The notes under the pieces are model-generated. The model made no database searches, had not been told where the DNA came from, and saw nothing but the letters and a program-made list of their open reading frames with translations. A stretch of 64,000 bases of DNA from Fluviicola taffensis DSM 16823 (GTDB lineage Bacteria > Bacteroidota > Bacteroidia > Flavobacteriales_D > Crocinitomicaceae): assembly GCF_000194605.1 (NCBI RefSeq), contig NC_015321.1:4092001-4156000 (forward strand), given 5' to 3'. Below, in pieces: positions 33,169 through 41,675 of the stretch. How positions within the stretch are numbered: position 1 is the stretch's first letter; each line of letters begins with the position of its first letter. The translations under genes were made by a program, and so were the position numbers.

Positions 33169-34557
33169 TTAATCATAAACCGCATCTAAACCACTGCGTT
33201 CTTCTTTTGGAATTCGGAATAACAATAATAGTCCAATAATGAAGAAAAAGGCCACCGAAACAACTGAATAACGGATAGATTCGAAACCAATTTCCATCAG
33301 TCCGAAGAAAAGGGTACCTGTTACAATTCCAATTTTCTCTGTTGCATCATAAAACGAAAAATAACTGGCATTATCCTCTGTTTCAGGTAAATATTTCGAA
33401 TACGTTGATCGAGCCAATGCTTGAACTCCACCCATTACAATTCCAACTGCACAAGCTAATCCGTAGAACTGAACTGGTGTTTCAATAACAAATGCTGCAG
33501 CACAAACTCCTAACCAAATAACGATGGAAATTCCGAGCGTTTTAATATTTCCGATTTTACCCGATAAACGAGACATGACAAATGCTCCTGCCGCACCCAA
33601 TAATTGAATCAATAAAATGGCAATAATCAAACCACTATCATCTACTTTACCATCTACAACTGGCCATGAAATTTCCTTCTTAGCAAAGAAAGTAGCCATC
33701 AACATAACCGTTTGAACACCTGTATTGAAAAAGAAAAAAGAAGTTAAATACCTTTTCAATCGCTTTGTTTTACGAAACTCCCCAAAAACAGTTCTCAGTT
33801 CTTTAAACCCTTTCCAGATATACCCTTTTTCTAGAACTCTTGGAGAAGAGGTGTTTGGCAAAACACGATACGTAAATTGAGAGAAACCGACCCACCAAAG
33901 TCCAACAAGTAAAAAACAATATTGAACTGGAAAATCTTGTGTTTTAATTAGAACCAAACAAATTATTAAAAGGATCATTGAACCTAAATAACCCATAGTA
34001 AATCCACGAGCAGAAATTTTATCCAAATCTTTCTTGGGAGCAATTTCGGGAAGATACGAATTGTAAAAAACCAAACTGTTCCAAAAACCGATACTCGCAA
34101 AGAAAAGAGATAACATACCTATTTCCATCCACCCCGAACGCATCAAATCTGTAAAGAAGTAAAGAGACATACAAGAAATAGCACCGAGGTAGCAGAAAAA
34201 TTGCAAGAAGCGTTTTTTATTTCCTCGATAATCTGCAACACCAGATAAAAGCGGAGATGAAAAAGAAACAAGCAAAAAAGACGCGGAAAGTACAAAACTC
34301 ATCAAAGCAGAGTTTGGAATATGCATTCCGAAAAAGTCTACCATGACTTCTTCTCCTTTTGCAAGCTGAGAAGGATCTAAATCTGCCCAGGCTTTTCCTG
34401 CATTTTCTGCTTTCTCTGACAAATATTGTTTAGTAGTAACCGTATCATAGAAAATGGGGAAAATTGCAGAAGAAATAACTAAATTGTAAACTGAGTTTGC
34501 CCAATCATACATGACCCAACCTCTAATTACTTTCTTGTCGCCTTTTTGTATTGTCAT
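33169..34557 (-). CDS. UMF1/Atg22-like MFS transporter
   Basis: A 462-residue membrane protein with about 12 helices. It starts VIRGWVMYDWANSVYNLVISSAIFP, the N-terminal hallmark of the UMF1 (unknown major facilitator 1, Atg22-like) family; other family signatures are VFYNSYLPEIA and ALARSTYSKYLPE. Fungal Atg22 exports amino acids from the vacuole; bacterial substrates are unknown. It is the last gene of a five-gene minus-strand operon (nine-base gap from the dehydrogenase gene). In that context it might export or import a product or substrate of the upstream enzymes. Confidence 0.87.
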   Translation of the reverse strand: MTIQKGDKKVIRGWVMYDWANSVYNLVISSAIFPIFYDTVTTKQYLSEKAENAGKAWADLDPSQLAKGEEVMVDFFGMHIPNSALMSFVLSASFLLVSFSSPLLSGVADYRGNKKRFLQFFCYLGAISCMSLYFFTDLMRSGWMEIGMLSLFFASIGFWNSLVFYNSYLPEIAPKKDLDKISARGFTMGYLGSMILLIICLVLIKTQDFPVQYCFLLVGLWWVGFSQFTYRVLPNTSSPRVLEKGYIWKGFKELRTVFGEFRKTKRLKRYLTSFFFFNTGVQTVMLMATFFAKKEISWPVVDGKVDDSGLIIAILLIQLLGAAGAFVMSRLSGKIGNIKTLGISIVIWLGVCAAAFVIETPVQFYGLACAVGIVMGGVQALARSTYSKYLPETEDNASYFSFYDATEKIGIVTGTLFFGLMEIGFESIRYSVVSVAFFFIIGLLLLFRIPKEERSGLDAVYD

Positions 34558-34566
34558 AGGTGGTTT

Positions 34567-35790
34567 TTAAGCTGTCACTTGATTTACATAATCATTCAGA
34601 TATGCAAAATAAGTTGTAAGGTTTCCATTCAAATCAGTTTCAGATCCTCTTCCAATGATATTGTCTGGATCATCTCCAAACAAATGAGGAAAAACAGATT
34701 TAATTAATTCATTTCCAAAATCCTCCGAAGCATCTTTTGGCAATTCGCAAGGTAAATTATCTACCGCCATCACTGTAATCGATCCAGTTGCTTTCCAATC
34801 ACATTCCTCTCCTGTTTTTGGATCGTATCCATAAAATGGGTCTGCAATTTTAGAAGGGCGTAAAGTTGATGCAATTGGTCCTTGGATATCACAAGAAACA
34901 TCCGCAACTACTTGAATCTTATTTTTAGAAGATTTCAAATCATCTGCTGTTAAAATAAACGGAGATTTATTACTCCAGAAATGACATGCAATGTAGATAT
35001 CTGCCGCTTCAGAATAACGCGTAAAGCTTGATTCATAGATTTCAGGAGTACTGTAGAACTCAGCTTTACTAAATGGTTTCCCATCTTTTCGTCGATAGTA
35101 GTCTTCGATTTCTAAATGTGTAAAAACAGGAGTTTCAAATTTTTCAGCTAGGAATTCATCTGGGCTAACTTCTGTAAATGGCAATAAGTCCATGATTTCT
35201 CGTGCTCCATATCCTACTCTCCCAAAACCTGTCAATACCAATTTCATATCTGAAGGGAAATCTACATGTTGTAATTCTTCCTCCATTTCTTTTCTTCCAG
35301 TACATTCGTGAGCTGGTTTTAACTGGAAGCTACCCGTTTTCTCACCATATGCACGAATCCCATTGTAAGCTCCTACAATACCTGCATAGCGACCAAAACC
35401 AATAATACGCTTGTTCTCTTTTGATTTCAGAACTTCGTAATCAATCAATTGGATTTTCTTTTCTAAGATTGCACGGAGTAAATTTCGATTATACGGTTGC
35501 TTCTTGATGGTATGCGAAAAGAATAGGAACTTTTTCTGTGGAATTAAATCTGAAATATTCACTTCCTTCACTCCCATGATTATATCGCAATCCGACAAAT
35601 CCTTCACCACTTCAATTCCTTCTGCACTGTATTCTTCATCCTTGAAAGCACGAACTTCGCTTTCTTGCACAAAAACTTTAACCTGAGGAAACTTCATCTC
35701 AACCAACTTACACTGCTTTGGCGTGAGTGGAACTCGCTTATCAGGAGGTGTTTTTCCTTCTCTGATGATGCCTAATTTCACTTGATTCAT
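34567..35790 (-). CDS. Alanine dehydrogenase/saccharopine dehydrogenase-like NAD(P) oxidoreductase
   Basis: A 407-residue protein with an AlaDH/PNT N-terminal domain (KLGIIREGKTPPDKRVPLTPKQC) and a C-terminal NAD-binding half containing LVLTGFGRVGYGAREIM. The N-terminal pattern and the mid segment FFSHTIKKQPYNR resemble the LYS1-like saccharopine dehydrogenase (lysine-forming) family rather than true alanine dehydrogenase. A reaction on an amino or imino acid using NAD(P) is probable, but the substrate is not certain. It is the fourth gene of a minus-strand operon, 10 bases after the HAD phosphatase gene and followed by the MFS gene after nine bases. Confidence 0.8.
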   Translation of the reverse strand: MNQVKLGIIREGKTPPDKRVPLTPKQCKLVEMKFPQVKVFVQESEVRAFKDEEYSAEGIEVVKDLSDCDIIMGVKEVNISDLIPQKKFLFFSHTIKKQPYNRNLLRAILEKKIQLIDYEVLKSKENKRIIGFGRYAGIVGAYNGIRAYGEKTGSFQLKPAHECTGRKEMEEELQHVDFPSDMKLVLTGFGRVGYGAREIMDLLPFTEVSPDEFLAEKFETPVFTHLEIEDYYRRKDGKPFSKAEFYSTPEIYESSFTRYSEAADIYIACHFWSNKSPFILTADDLKSSKNKIQVVADVSCDIQGPIASTLRPSKIADPFYGYDPKTGEECDWKATGSITVMAVDNLPCELPKDASEDFGNELIKSVFPHLFGDDPDNIIGRGSETDLNGNLTTYFAYLNDYVNQVTA

Positions 35791-35800
35791 GTTTCTTTAT

Positions 35801-36484
35801 TTAATATTCTTTTAATGGTTCTGAAAGTAGAAAATTATCAATAAATTCTCTTACAACTCCAGCTCCACCATTTTTTGTTAATACAATATCTACTTCCTTT
35901 TTCACTTCTTGAACTGCATCTTTGGGACAAGCGCTCAATCCTATTTCACGCATGATTGATAAGTCATTAATATCGTCGCCAATCATTGCTACTTGGCTCA
36001 AAGAAATGGATAATTCTTCACACCATTGTCTTAGAATCGTTATTTTCTGATCCCGACCAACATAAACATGTTTGATATTTAGGACTTCAGCTCTATTCAA
36101 AACCATTTTATCCGTAAATGCAGATGAAATAATTGCACATAACAATCCTTTTTCCTGAGCTTTCATGATACCCATTCCATCTTTGGCATTGTATTTTTTC
36201 ATCTGATCACCAGATTCTGCAAAATACATCCCAGCATCCGTCATAACACCATCAACATCCAAAATCAATAATTTGATTTTTTCGATTTTCGATTTTAAAT
36301 GATCAAAGACAAACAATGGTTTGAACAACAAAGAATAGAAATCCACTTCATATTCTTCAGCAACAGCCTCCAAATCTAGAATAGACAATTCAGTGACCCC
36401 ATCGACATCAAAATCTTTCAGCATTTCATAAAAATCAACGCCGAACTTGGCACAAAGGCCTTTTATATTTTGCTCTAAAAACAA
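35801..36484 (-). CDS. KdsC-like HAD phosphatase with HTH-like N-terminal extension
   Basis: A 227-residue protein. From about residue 70 on it is a KdsC-type C0-cap HAD phosphatase: motif I LILDVDGVMTDAGMYF (Asp76 and Asp78), motif II AIISS, motif III with Lys in GRDQKITIL, and motif IV MIGDDINDLSIMREIGLSA. KdsC hydrolyses KDO-8-phosphate. The 60-70-residue N-terminal extension (NIKGLCAKFGVDFYEML, ILDLEAVAEEYEVDFYSLLF) is not in normal KdsC (about 170-190 residues) and follows the spacing of an XRE-type helix-turn-helix. It lies in an operon with a DAHP-synthase-family enzyme and an epimerase-CBS protein, which fits a 3-deoxy-ulosonic acid phosphate as substrate. The exact substrate is unproven. 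Confidence 0.8.
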   Translation of the reverse strand: MFLEQNIKGLCAKFGVDFYEMLKDFDVDGVTELSILDLEAVAEEYEVDFYSLLFKPLFVFDHLKSKIEKIKLLILDVDGVMTDAGMYFAESGDQMKKYNAKDGMGIMKAQEKGLLCAIISSAFTDKMVLNRAEVLNIKHVYVGRDQKITILRQWCEELSISLSQVAMIGDDINDLSIMREIGLSACPKDAVQEVKKEVDIVLTKNGGAGVVREFIDNFLLSEPLKEY

Positions 36485-36486
36485 GA

Positions 36487-37485
36487 TTACACCATTTTAT
36501 AGCCAACGCTTGAAGCAATTGGACTGAGAGTTTGTAATAATTGCTTGAATTCTTCGTGATTCAACTGCTGAGAAGCATCAGACTTAGCAACTTTAGGATT
36601 TGGGTGAACTTCCACCAACAATCCATTTACCCCTAAAGCGATACAAGCTCGTGACAATCCAGCCACACCGTAAGCATAACCCATTGCATGGCTTGGATCC
36701 AAAATCACGGGAAGATTCGTGTAATGTTTCAACCATTCTACTCCACACAAATCCAAGGTAAATCGCGTTCCAGTTTCAAACGTTCTGATTCCTCTTTCAC
36801 ATAGAACTACATTTTCATTTCCGCCTGAAAGCACAAATTCAGCCGCCTGAACAAACTCTTGTAAAGTGGATCCAAAACCTCGTTTAATTAAAACGGTTTT
36901 TTGAGTTTTCGAACAAGCACGTAAAATTCCTTGATCGTACATTGCTTTTGCTCCAACCTGGATCACATCTGCGTGTTCAATAATTTCATCAATATGTGTT
37001 GCATCTCTCGCTTCCGTAACCACTGAAAAACCGTATTCTTCACGCATTTTCGAAAGCAATTTTAATCCTTCCAATCCCAATCCTTGGAAACTATACGGAC
37101 TTGTCCTTGGCTTGTAACAACCTCCACGAAGCGATGTCAAGCCTAAAGACTTCAATAATTCAGAAGATTCTCTGATTTGCTCTTCAGATTCAACAGAACA
37201 TGGTCCAGAAATTACAATGGTATTTCCAGATTTTCCACCTACGGTTACATTACCAATCTTTACTTCTCTCGTTTCTGAACGGTAATCCCGAGATGCCAAT
37301 TGCATATCGTTTGGAAATACCCAATGCTCGTCTGTGAAATTCTCAAGTCCAGCAGGAATCTCCTTTACACCTGAACCCGTTACAAGAACATTTACTCCTT
37401 GAGAAACCAAGTGAAACGCTTTGTTTTCCGCCGCTAATTTTGCTGCATCAGTTGAATTGACTGATTTTTTTAAATGAATGATCAT
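36487..37485 (-). CDS. DAHP synthase family protein (type I-beta, FXD-domain)
   Basis: A 332-residue enzyme. Residues 1-70 form a ferredoxin-like (FXD) domain as in Thermotoga/Bacillus DAHP synthase, and residues about 90-332 form a TIM barrel. Key motifs are IVISGPCSVESEEQI, RGGCYKPRTSPYSFQGLGLEGL, TEARDATHIDEIIEHADVIQ, VLIKRGFGSTLQEF, VLCERGIRTFE and PVILDPSHAMGYA. GPCSVES and KPRTSPYSFQG favour DAHP synthase (PEP plus erythrose-4-phosphate) over KDO-8-phosphate synthase. The FXD domain commonly mediates aromatic amino-acid feedback. It sits between an epimerase-CBS gene (four-base overlap) and a KdsC-like phosphatase gene (two-base gap), an unusual context for shikimate entry, so another aldose-phosphate acceptor is possible. 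Confidence 0.85.
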   Translation of the reverse strand: MIIHLKKSVNSTDAAKLAAENKAFHLVSQGVNVLVTGSGVKEIPAGLENFTDEHWVFPNDMQLASRDYRSETREVKIGNVTVGGKSGNTIVISGPCSVESEEQIRESSELLKSLGLTSLRGGCYKPRTSPYSFQGLGLEGLKLLSKMREEYGFSVVTEARDATHIDEIIEHADVIQVGAKAMYDQGILRACSKTQKTVLIKRGFGSTLQEFVQAAEFVLSGGNENVVLCERGIRTFETGTRFTLDLCGVEWLKHYTNLPVILDPSHAMGYAYGVAGLSRACIALGVNGLLVEVHPNPKVAKSDASQQLNHEEFKQLLQTLSPIASSVGYKMV

Positions 37486-38483
37486 ATTTCCCCTTTAATC
37501 AGGTTTACGAATGTTAAAATCCCTTTTGCTTTATTCCCACTATCAACAACTGGCAAATAAAGAATTGGGAACGAATATTTTTTGATTTGTTGTAGTAAGT
37601 CGTTTACGGTTGCTGTTTCTTGAATCACCAATGGTTTCCCGTTCATGATTTCAGAAATACTTTCTTGGTTGAGATTCCCTTTTGTACGGATCAGGCTTTT
37701 GCGAATATCAGCATTGGAAATCAATCCTTTTAAATCAGCTGATTTGTTGATTACCAAGGCAAATCCTAATTTACCATCTTCAACTGCATTTAAAACTTCC
37801 AATACCGAAGAGTTTTCATCAATTACAGGAGATTCTGACAATGGAATCATGAAATCTTTCACCACAAACTGAGAATCTACATTTCGTTTGGTCAAATCCA
37901 TCAACGCATGTCCAACACTTGGAGCATTGAATAAATAGGATCCAGAAACGGAAGTATGAACTCCCATATTTCTCAGAATAAATGAAACTTCTCCATTTAC
38001 TCCGCCATCTACATGAACTGATTTTGAAGGATATTTGTGTTGAAAATCACGAATTTTCTTAAAATTAACCGCATCAAAAACACCTCCACTTTGACCTGGA
38101 ACAGTTGCCATCATCAGAATGAAATCAAAATTGCCGTATTTATCAAATGACTCAACAGAAGTTGGAGTGATAATTCCCAATCCTTTTTTTCCTGTGATAT
38201 CTGAAGGAATAACCAATTCTTCTTCCAAATCTTCTAATTGAAAAGTAACGTATTCAACTGGAACCTCTCTCAATAAATCATAATATTTCGAAGGATTTTT
38301 GGTAATAATATGCAAGTCGATTGGAATATTACACCACGATCGAATTTGGCGTATATCATCAAAAACACTTGGATTGTCATTGCAATCAACATGTAGCAAA
38401 TCGACATGATGTGCAGCTAAATCTTGAATTGTTTCCGACAGGTCCCGTTTCTTATCCGAATAAATCGAAGCAGATATTCTCAT
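37482..38483 (-). CDS. Ribulose-phosphate-3-epimerase-like domain fused to a CBS pair
   Basis: A 333-residue fusion. Residues 1-205 follow the ribulose-phosphate 3-epimerase TIM barrel: LLHVDCND (His31, Asp33), IDLHIITKNP (His58), MMATVPGQSGGVF (the usual M-V-PG-GGQ loop) and HVDGGVNGEV (Asp159), so all four expected metal/catalytic ligands are present. Residues about 215-333 are two CBS motifs (VLEVLNAVEDGKLGFALVI, EIMNGKPLVIQETATVNDLL), which usually bind adenine nucleotides. Normal Rpe is about 220 residues and has no CBS part. It is the first gene of the five-gene operon and has a TAnnTTTG element four bases before its ATG. An epimerase under energy or nucleotide control is inferred. Confidence 0.8.
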   Translation of the reverse strand: MRISASIYSDKKRDLSETIQDLAAHHVDLLHVDCNDNPSVFDDIRQIRSWCNIPIDLHIITKNPSKYYDLLREVPVEYVTFQLEDLEEELVIPSDITGKKGLGIITPTSVESFDKYGNFDFILMMATVPGQSGGVFDAVNFKKIRDFQHKYPSKSVHVDGGVNGEVSFILRNMGVHTSVSGSYLFNAPSVGHALMDLTKRNVDSQFVVKDFMIPLSESPVIDENSSVLEVLNAVEDGKLGFALVINKSADLKGLISNADIRKSLIRTKGNLNQESISEIMNGKPLVIQETATVNDLLQQIKKYSFPILYLPVVDSGNKAKGILTFVNLIKGEI

Positions 38484-38487
38484 GAAA

Positions 38488-38495
38488 CAAAAATA
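38488..38495 (-). promoter_or_regulatory. TAnnTTTG element of the epimerase-CBS operon
   Basis: The minus strand reads TATTTTTG ending four bases before the ATG of the first operon gene, predicting a leaderless operon mRNA. Confidence 0.5.
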
Positions 38496-38613
38496 GCGAA
38501 AGAATTCCCTTTAGAAGACATAATGAAAGAATGATATTAACAGAATCCACCCAAAAGTTGATCAATATTTTAACAACTGGTTTTATTTGCCACGTCTAAA
38601 GTGAAAATAAAAA

Positions 38614-39018
38614 TCAACTCACTTTTTGAGACAAAAAGCGTTTTGCTTGTGAAGGAGTTGGCAAAGCACAAAAACTTGGGGCCAATCGCATTCTTCTTTT
38701 AGCAATCATGCTGTAAATTCCATCCCGAATGAATCGTGGACAAATCCAGCCTACCTTTCCCAAAGTGAATGGAAAACGCAAATAATTCAAAACCTTAAGC
38801 GCTGCTGTGGAGCGTTTATTCAATTTATTTCCGTCCCAAAAATAAAATGTTGACAGATCAATTTCAGTTATTCCTAAGTCCTTGAAAAATACTTTTGCAA
38901 AATCATTTTGAAGTGCACAAAAATGGATTTCAGAATTTTTCTCCTTATTCAGAACAAACTGAACCGTTTTATTGCAAAATCCGCAATCTCCATCATAAAA
39001 AATTATTGGTTTGTCCAT
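38614..39018 (-). CDS. DCC family thiol-disulfide oxidoreductase-like protein (DUF393)
   Basis: A 134-residue protein starting MDKPIIFYDGDCGFCNKTVQF. The DxDCxxCN motif (DGDCGFC) defines the DCC/DUF393 family, with a thioredoxin-like fold; a further family segment is the RFIRDGIYSMIAKRR region. The redox activity is presumed. The frame extends upstream to 39081 with a hydrophobic stretch, but the conserved domain begins at the ATG at 39016-39018, which is preferred. It stands alone between the operon at 33-38.5 kb and the divergently placed elbB gene. Confidence 0.85.
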   Translation of the reverse strand: MDKPIIFYDGDCGFCNKTVQFVLNKEKNSEIHFCALQNDFAKVFFKDLGITEIDLSTFYFWDGNKLNKRSTAALKVLNYLRFPFTLGKVGWICPRFIRDGIYSMIAKRRMRLAPSFCALPTPSQAKRFLSQKVS

Positions 39019-39145
39019 CAGAACAAAGATACTAAATAGAAGGAGAATCGTATTTTTGAGGAAAGAAGATAAAAAAAACAAGAGGAAGAGGAGTTAAGTA
39101 ATCTCTGCAGCCTTCTTTTCTTTGCTGTAAATAGAACAGAAATAT

Positions 39146-39177
39146 TGAACCGCAAAGAGTGAAAGAGCGCAAAGGCT
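39146..39177. repeat. Short repeated CGCAAAG words upstream of elbB
   Basis: The sequence tgaaccgcaaagagtgaaag then agcgcaaagg contains two copies of cgcaaag ten bases apart. It resembles short interspersed repeats common in Flavobacteria. It is in the region between the DCC-family gene and elbB. Confidence 0.3.
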
Positions 39178-39222
39178 TAAAAAATTTCCTCTTATCAACT
39201 AAATTATAAAACAAGTATAAAA

Positions 39223-39909
39223 ATGAATTTTGGAATTTTACTTTCTGGCTGTGGTGTTTATGATGGTGCAGAAATTCAGGAAGCTGTATTGAGTATGTTA
39301 GCCGTATCCGAGTTGGGCGATTCTTATACATGTATTGGTGTAAATGCCGATCAATTTCATGTAATCAATCACCTAACAGGAGAGCCAATGAACGAATCTC
39401 GTAATATGCTTGTGGAAGCTGCAAGAATTGCGCGGGGAAACATTGTTCCCATTCAAGATATTCAACCACGAGATATTGATGCATTAATTATTCCAGGTGG
39501 ATTTGGTAGCGCTAAAAACTTCACCAAATGGGCTTTTGACGGTCCAGATGGAACTATTTTACCCGAAGTGAAGTTATTAATTGTAAACCTTGTAAATATT
39601 GGAAAACCAATTGCAGCTTTATGCGTGAGTCCAGTTGTTGTTGCCAAAGCACTAGAAGGTTCAACTATTCATCCATCTTTGACTTTAGGCACAACTACAG
39701 AATCTTCTCCTTATGATATAGAAGCATTTTCTCAAGGATTGCAAAAAACGGGCGCAGAAACGACTTACAAAACCATACACGAAATCCACGTGGATAAAGT
39801 CAATAAAATCATCACTGCTCCATGTTATATGATGGATGCATCAATCAGCGATGTGTGGAAAAATATCCGAGAAGCAATCACTGAATTGAAAAAATTAGCA
39901 ACTATATGA
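39223..39909 (+). CDS. elbB: ElbB-type glyoxalase (DJ-1/PfpI superfamily)
   Basis: A 228-residue cytosolic protein starting MNFGILLSGCGVYDGAEIQE. It has the family's RNMLVEAARIARG, DALIIPGGFGSAKN and GKPIAALCVSPVV, in which the nucleophilic Cys of the DJ-1 elbow lies. E. coli ElbB is a glyoxalase-like protein first linked with isoprenoid production. The MutS-like gene follows with an ATGA overlap, a pairing that is not obviously explained by function. Confidence 0.92.
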   Translation: MNFGILLSGCGVYDGAEIQEAVLSMLAVSELGDSYTCIGVNADQFHVINHLTGEPMNESRNMLVEAARIARGNIVPIQDIQPRDIDALIIPGGFGSAKNFTKWAFDGPDGTILPEVKLLIVNLVNIGKPIAALCVSPVVVAKALEGSTIHPSLTLGTTTESSPYDIEAFSQGLQKTGAETTYKTIHEIHVDKVNKIITAPCYMMDASISDVWKNIREAITELKKLATI

Positions 39910-41675
39910 TTCCAAATTACAACGAACGTGCTGCAACTTACAAAGTTACTGTAAATCAACTCAATAAAAAACTTCAGCTCATTGGTTGGTCGAGATTAAT
40001 TGTTCTAGTAATTTCAGCAACCTGCTTTTACTTTTCAAGAGATGAAAATGGAATTCCATTTCTAATTGGTGCCATTCTCTCCTTGGGTCTCTTTTCCTAT
40101 TTGATCAATATTCATTTCAAAACAAAACGAAAACGTCAAGTTGCTTTGACTTATTTGTGGTTAAACAATTCTGAACGAGCATTTATCGATGAATCGAAAC
40201 CCTATTACGAAGATGGAAATGAATTTTTAGACACCAAACATCCTTATTCGTTTGATATTGATCTATTCGGGCCTCATTCCTTGTTCCAGCATTTAAACAG
40301 AACATCTACTGTGATCGGAAGCGAAAAACTCGCTCAGTCATTGCTTCAAACTCAAAGTAAAGAATCGTTAAACAAGACGCAAGAAGCAATCCAAGAAATT
40401 TCAGAAGATTTAGAATGGAGACAAGCGTTTCAAGTCTATGCACGATTGGGAAAAGACAGCCAAGAAATCAGAAATTACATCGATCATTGGCAAGATTCCA
40501 AGCAATCTATTTCAATTCTAGCCATTATTCTAGCGTTTATCATTCCTGCTCTCGGATTAACAAGTATGATTCTTCTTTGGCAAACAGGAAAAGTGTATTG
40601 GTTTAACGTTGGAGTATTTCTTTTCACCGCAAACATGCTTCTCTTTGGAGCTATTTCCGGAAAAATTAGGAAAGAAATTGGAAAAACAGAACGCATCGGA
40701 GCCGCTCTTTTAGCTTACAGTGAAATGCTTCAACTCATTGAAAATCGGGTTTGGAAATCTGCTAGACTTCAAGAGATTCATTCGAAAGTTCATTCTAAAA
40801 ATCAAGCGGCAAGTGCTTTATTGAAAGAATCATCTCGGATTTATGAAAATATGGACAGTATCAACAATGGCATGGCTGTTTTTATGTTGAACGGAACCAT
40901 TCAATTTCATGTTCACGTTTTTAGATCATTGGTGAAATGGAAAAAAAATCACCGAGAATCTATCAATCAATGGATTGAGCAGATTGCAGAAATCGAAAGC
41001 TTACTCTCATTCAGTAATTTCAGTGTAAATAATCCAGAGTACACATTTCCCAATTTACAAAATGAATCCATTTTCTTTGAAGAATTAGGCCATCCTTTAC
41101 TTTCGAAATCAATCCGGGTTTCCAATTCTATTGATTTTAGTCAAGAGCGATTTGTGATTTTAACAGGATCCAATATGTCAGGTAAAAGTACCTTTTTGCG
41201 AACCTTGGGAATTGGAATTATCTTATCCAATGCTGGTTCGGTTATTCCTGCAAAAAGTGCAAACTTCTCTCCACTTCCTCTCCTTGTATCCATGCGTTTA
41301 AGCGATTCTTTGGAAGAAAGTACTTCCTACTTTTTCTCGGAAGTAAAACGCTTAAAATTGATTATTGACAATTTAAAAAATGGTCCTGCTTTTGTGCTTC
41401 TAGACGAAATTTTGAGAGGAACGAATTCGGATGACAAGCAAAATGGAACCATCGGAATCGTTGAACAAATGGTTCGTTTGGGTGCCCTTGGAATGATTGC
41501 AACACATGATTTAGAAGTTTGCGAAACCACAAATTTGCATCCGACGTATTTAAAGAACAAATGCTTTGAAGTAGAAATTCGAGACAACGATTTGTTTTTT
41601 GATTACAAACTTCGGAATGGTATTTGTCAGAACAAGAGTGCAACATTTATCATGAAAAAATACCAAGTCATTTGA
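39906..41675 (+). CDS. Membrane-anchored MutS-like ATPase
   Basis: A 589-residue protein. Near the N-terminus are two hydrophobic helices (LIVLVISATCFYFS and IPFLIGAILSLGLFSYLI), and two more are at about 200-250 (ILAIILAFIIPALGLTSMIL, VGVFLFTANMLLFG). The C-terminal part is a MutS domain V ATPase with Walker A LTGSNMSGKSTFLRTLG (near residue 420), Walker B FVLLDEILRGTNSDDK, and ATHDLEV. It lacks the mismatch-recognition domain with the Phe-x-Glu motif and the connector domain of MutS1, so mismatch repair is unlikely. The group occurs across Bacteroidetes with unknown role. Its start overlaps elbB and its end overlaps a secreted esterase gene (TTGA). Confidence 0.85.
   Translation: MIPNYNERAATYKVTVNQLNKKLQLIGWSRLIVLVISATCFYFSRDENGIPFLIGAILSLGLFSYLINIHFKTKRKRQVALTYLWLNNSERAFIDESKPYYEDGNEFLDTKHPYSFDIDLFGPHSLFQHLNRTSTVIGSEKLAQSLLQTQSKESLNKTQEAIQEISEDLEWRQAFQVYARLGKDSQEIRNYIDHWQDSKQSISILAIILAFIIPALGLTSMILLWQTGKVYWFNVGVFLFTANMLLFGAISGKIRKEIGKTERIGAALLAYSEMLQLIENRVWKSARLQEIHSKVHSKNQAASALLKESSRIYENMDSINNGMAVFMLNGTIQFHVHVFRSLVKWKKNHRESINQWIEQIAEIESLLSFSNFSVNNPEYTFPNLQNESIFFEELGHPLLSKSIRVSNSIDFSQERFVILTGSNMSGKSTFLRTLGIGIILSNAGSVIPAKSANFSPLPLLVSMRLSDSLEESTSYFFSEVKRLKLIIDNLKNGPAFVLLDEILRGTNSDDKQNGTIGIVEQMVRLGALGMIATHDLEVCETTNLHPTYLKNKCFEVEIRDNDLFFDYKLRNGICQNKSATFIMKKYQVI

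Noticed and set aside
36487-37485. KDO-8-phosphate synthase (kdsA)
   Set aside because: GPCSVES and KPRTSPYSFQG and the N-terminal FXD domain are DAHP-synthase features; KdsA has no FXD domain. The substrate is still left open in the findings because of the context.
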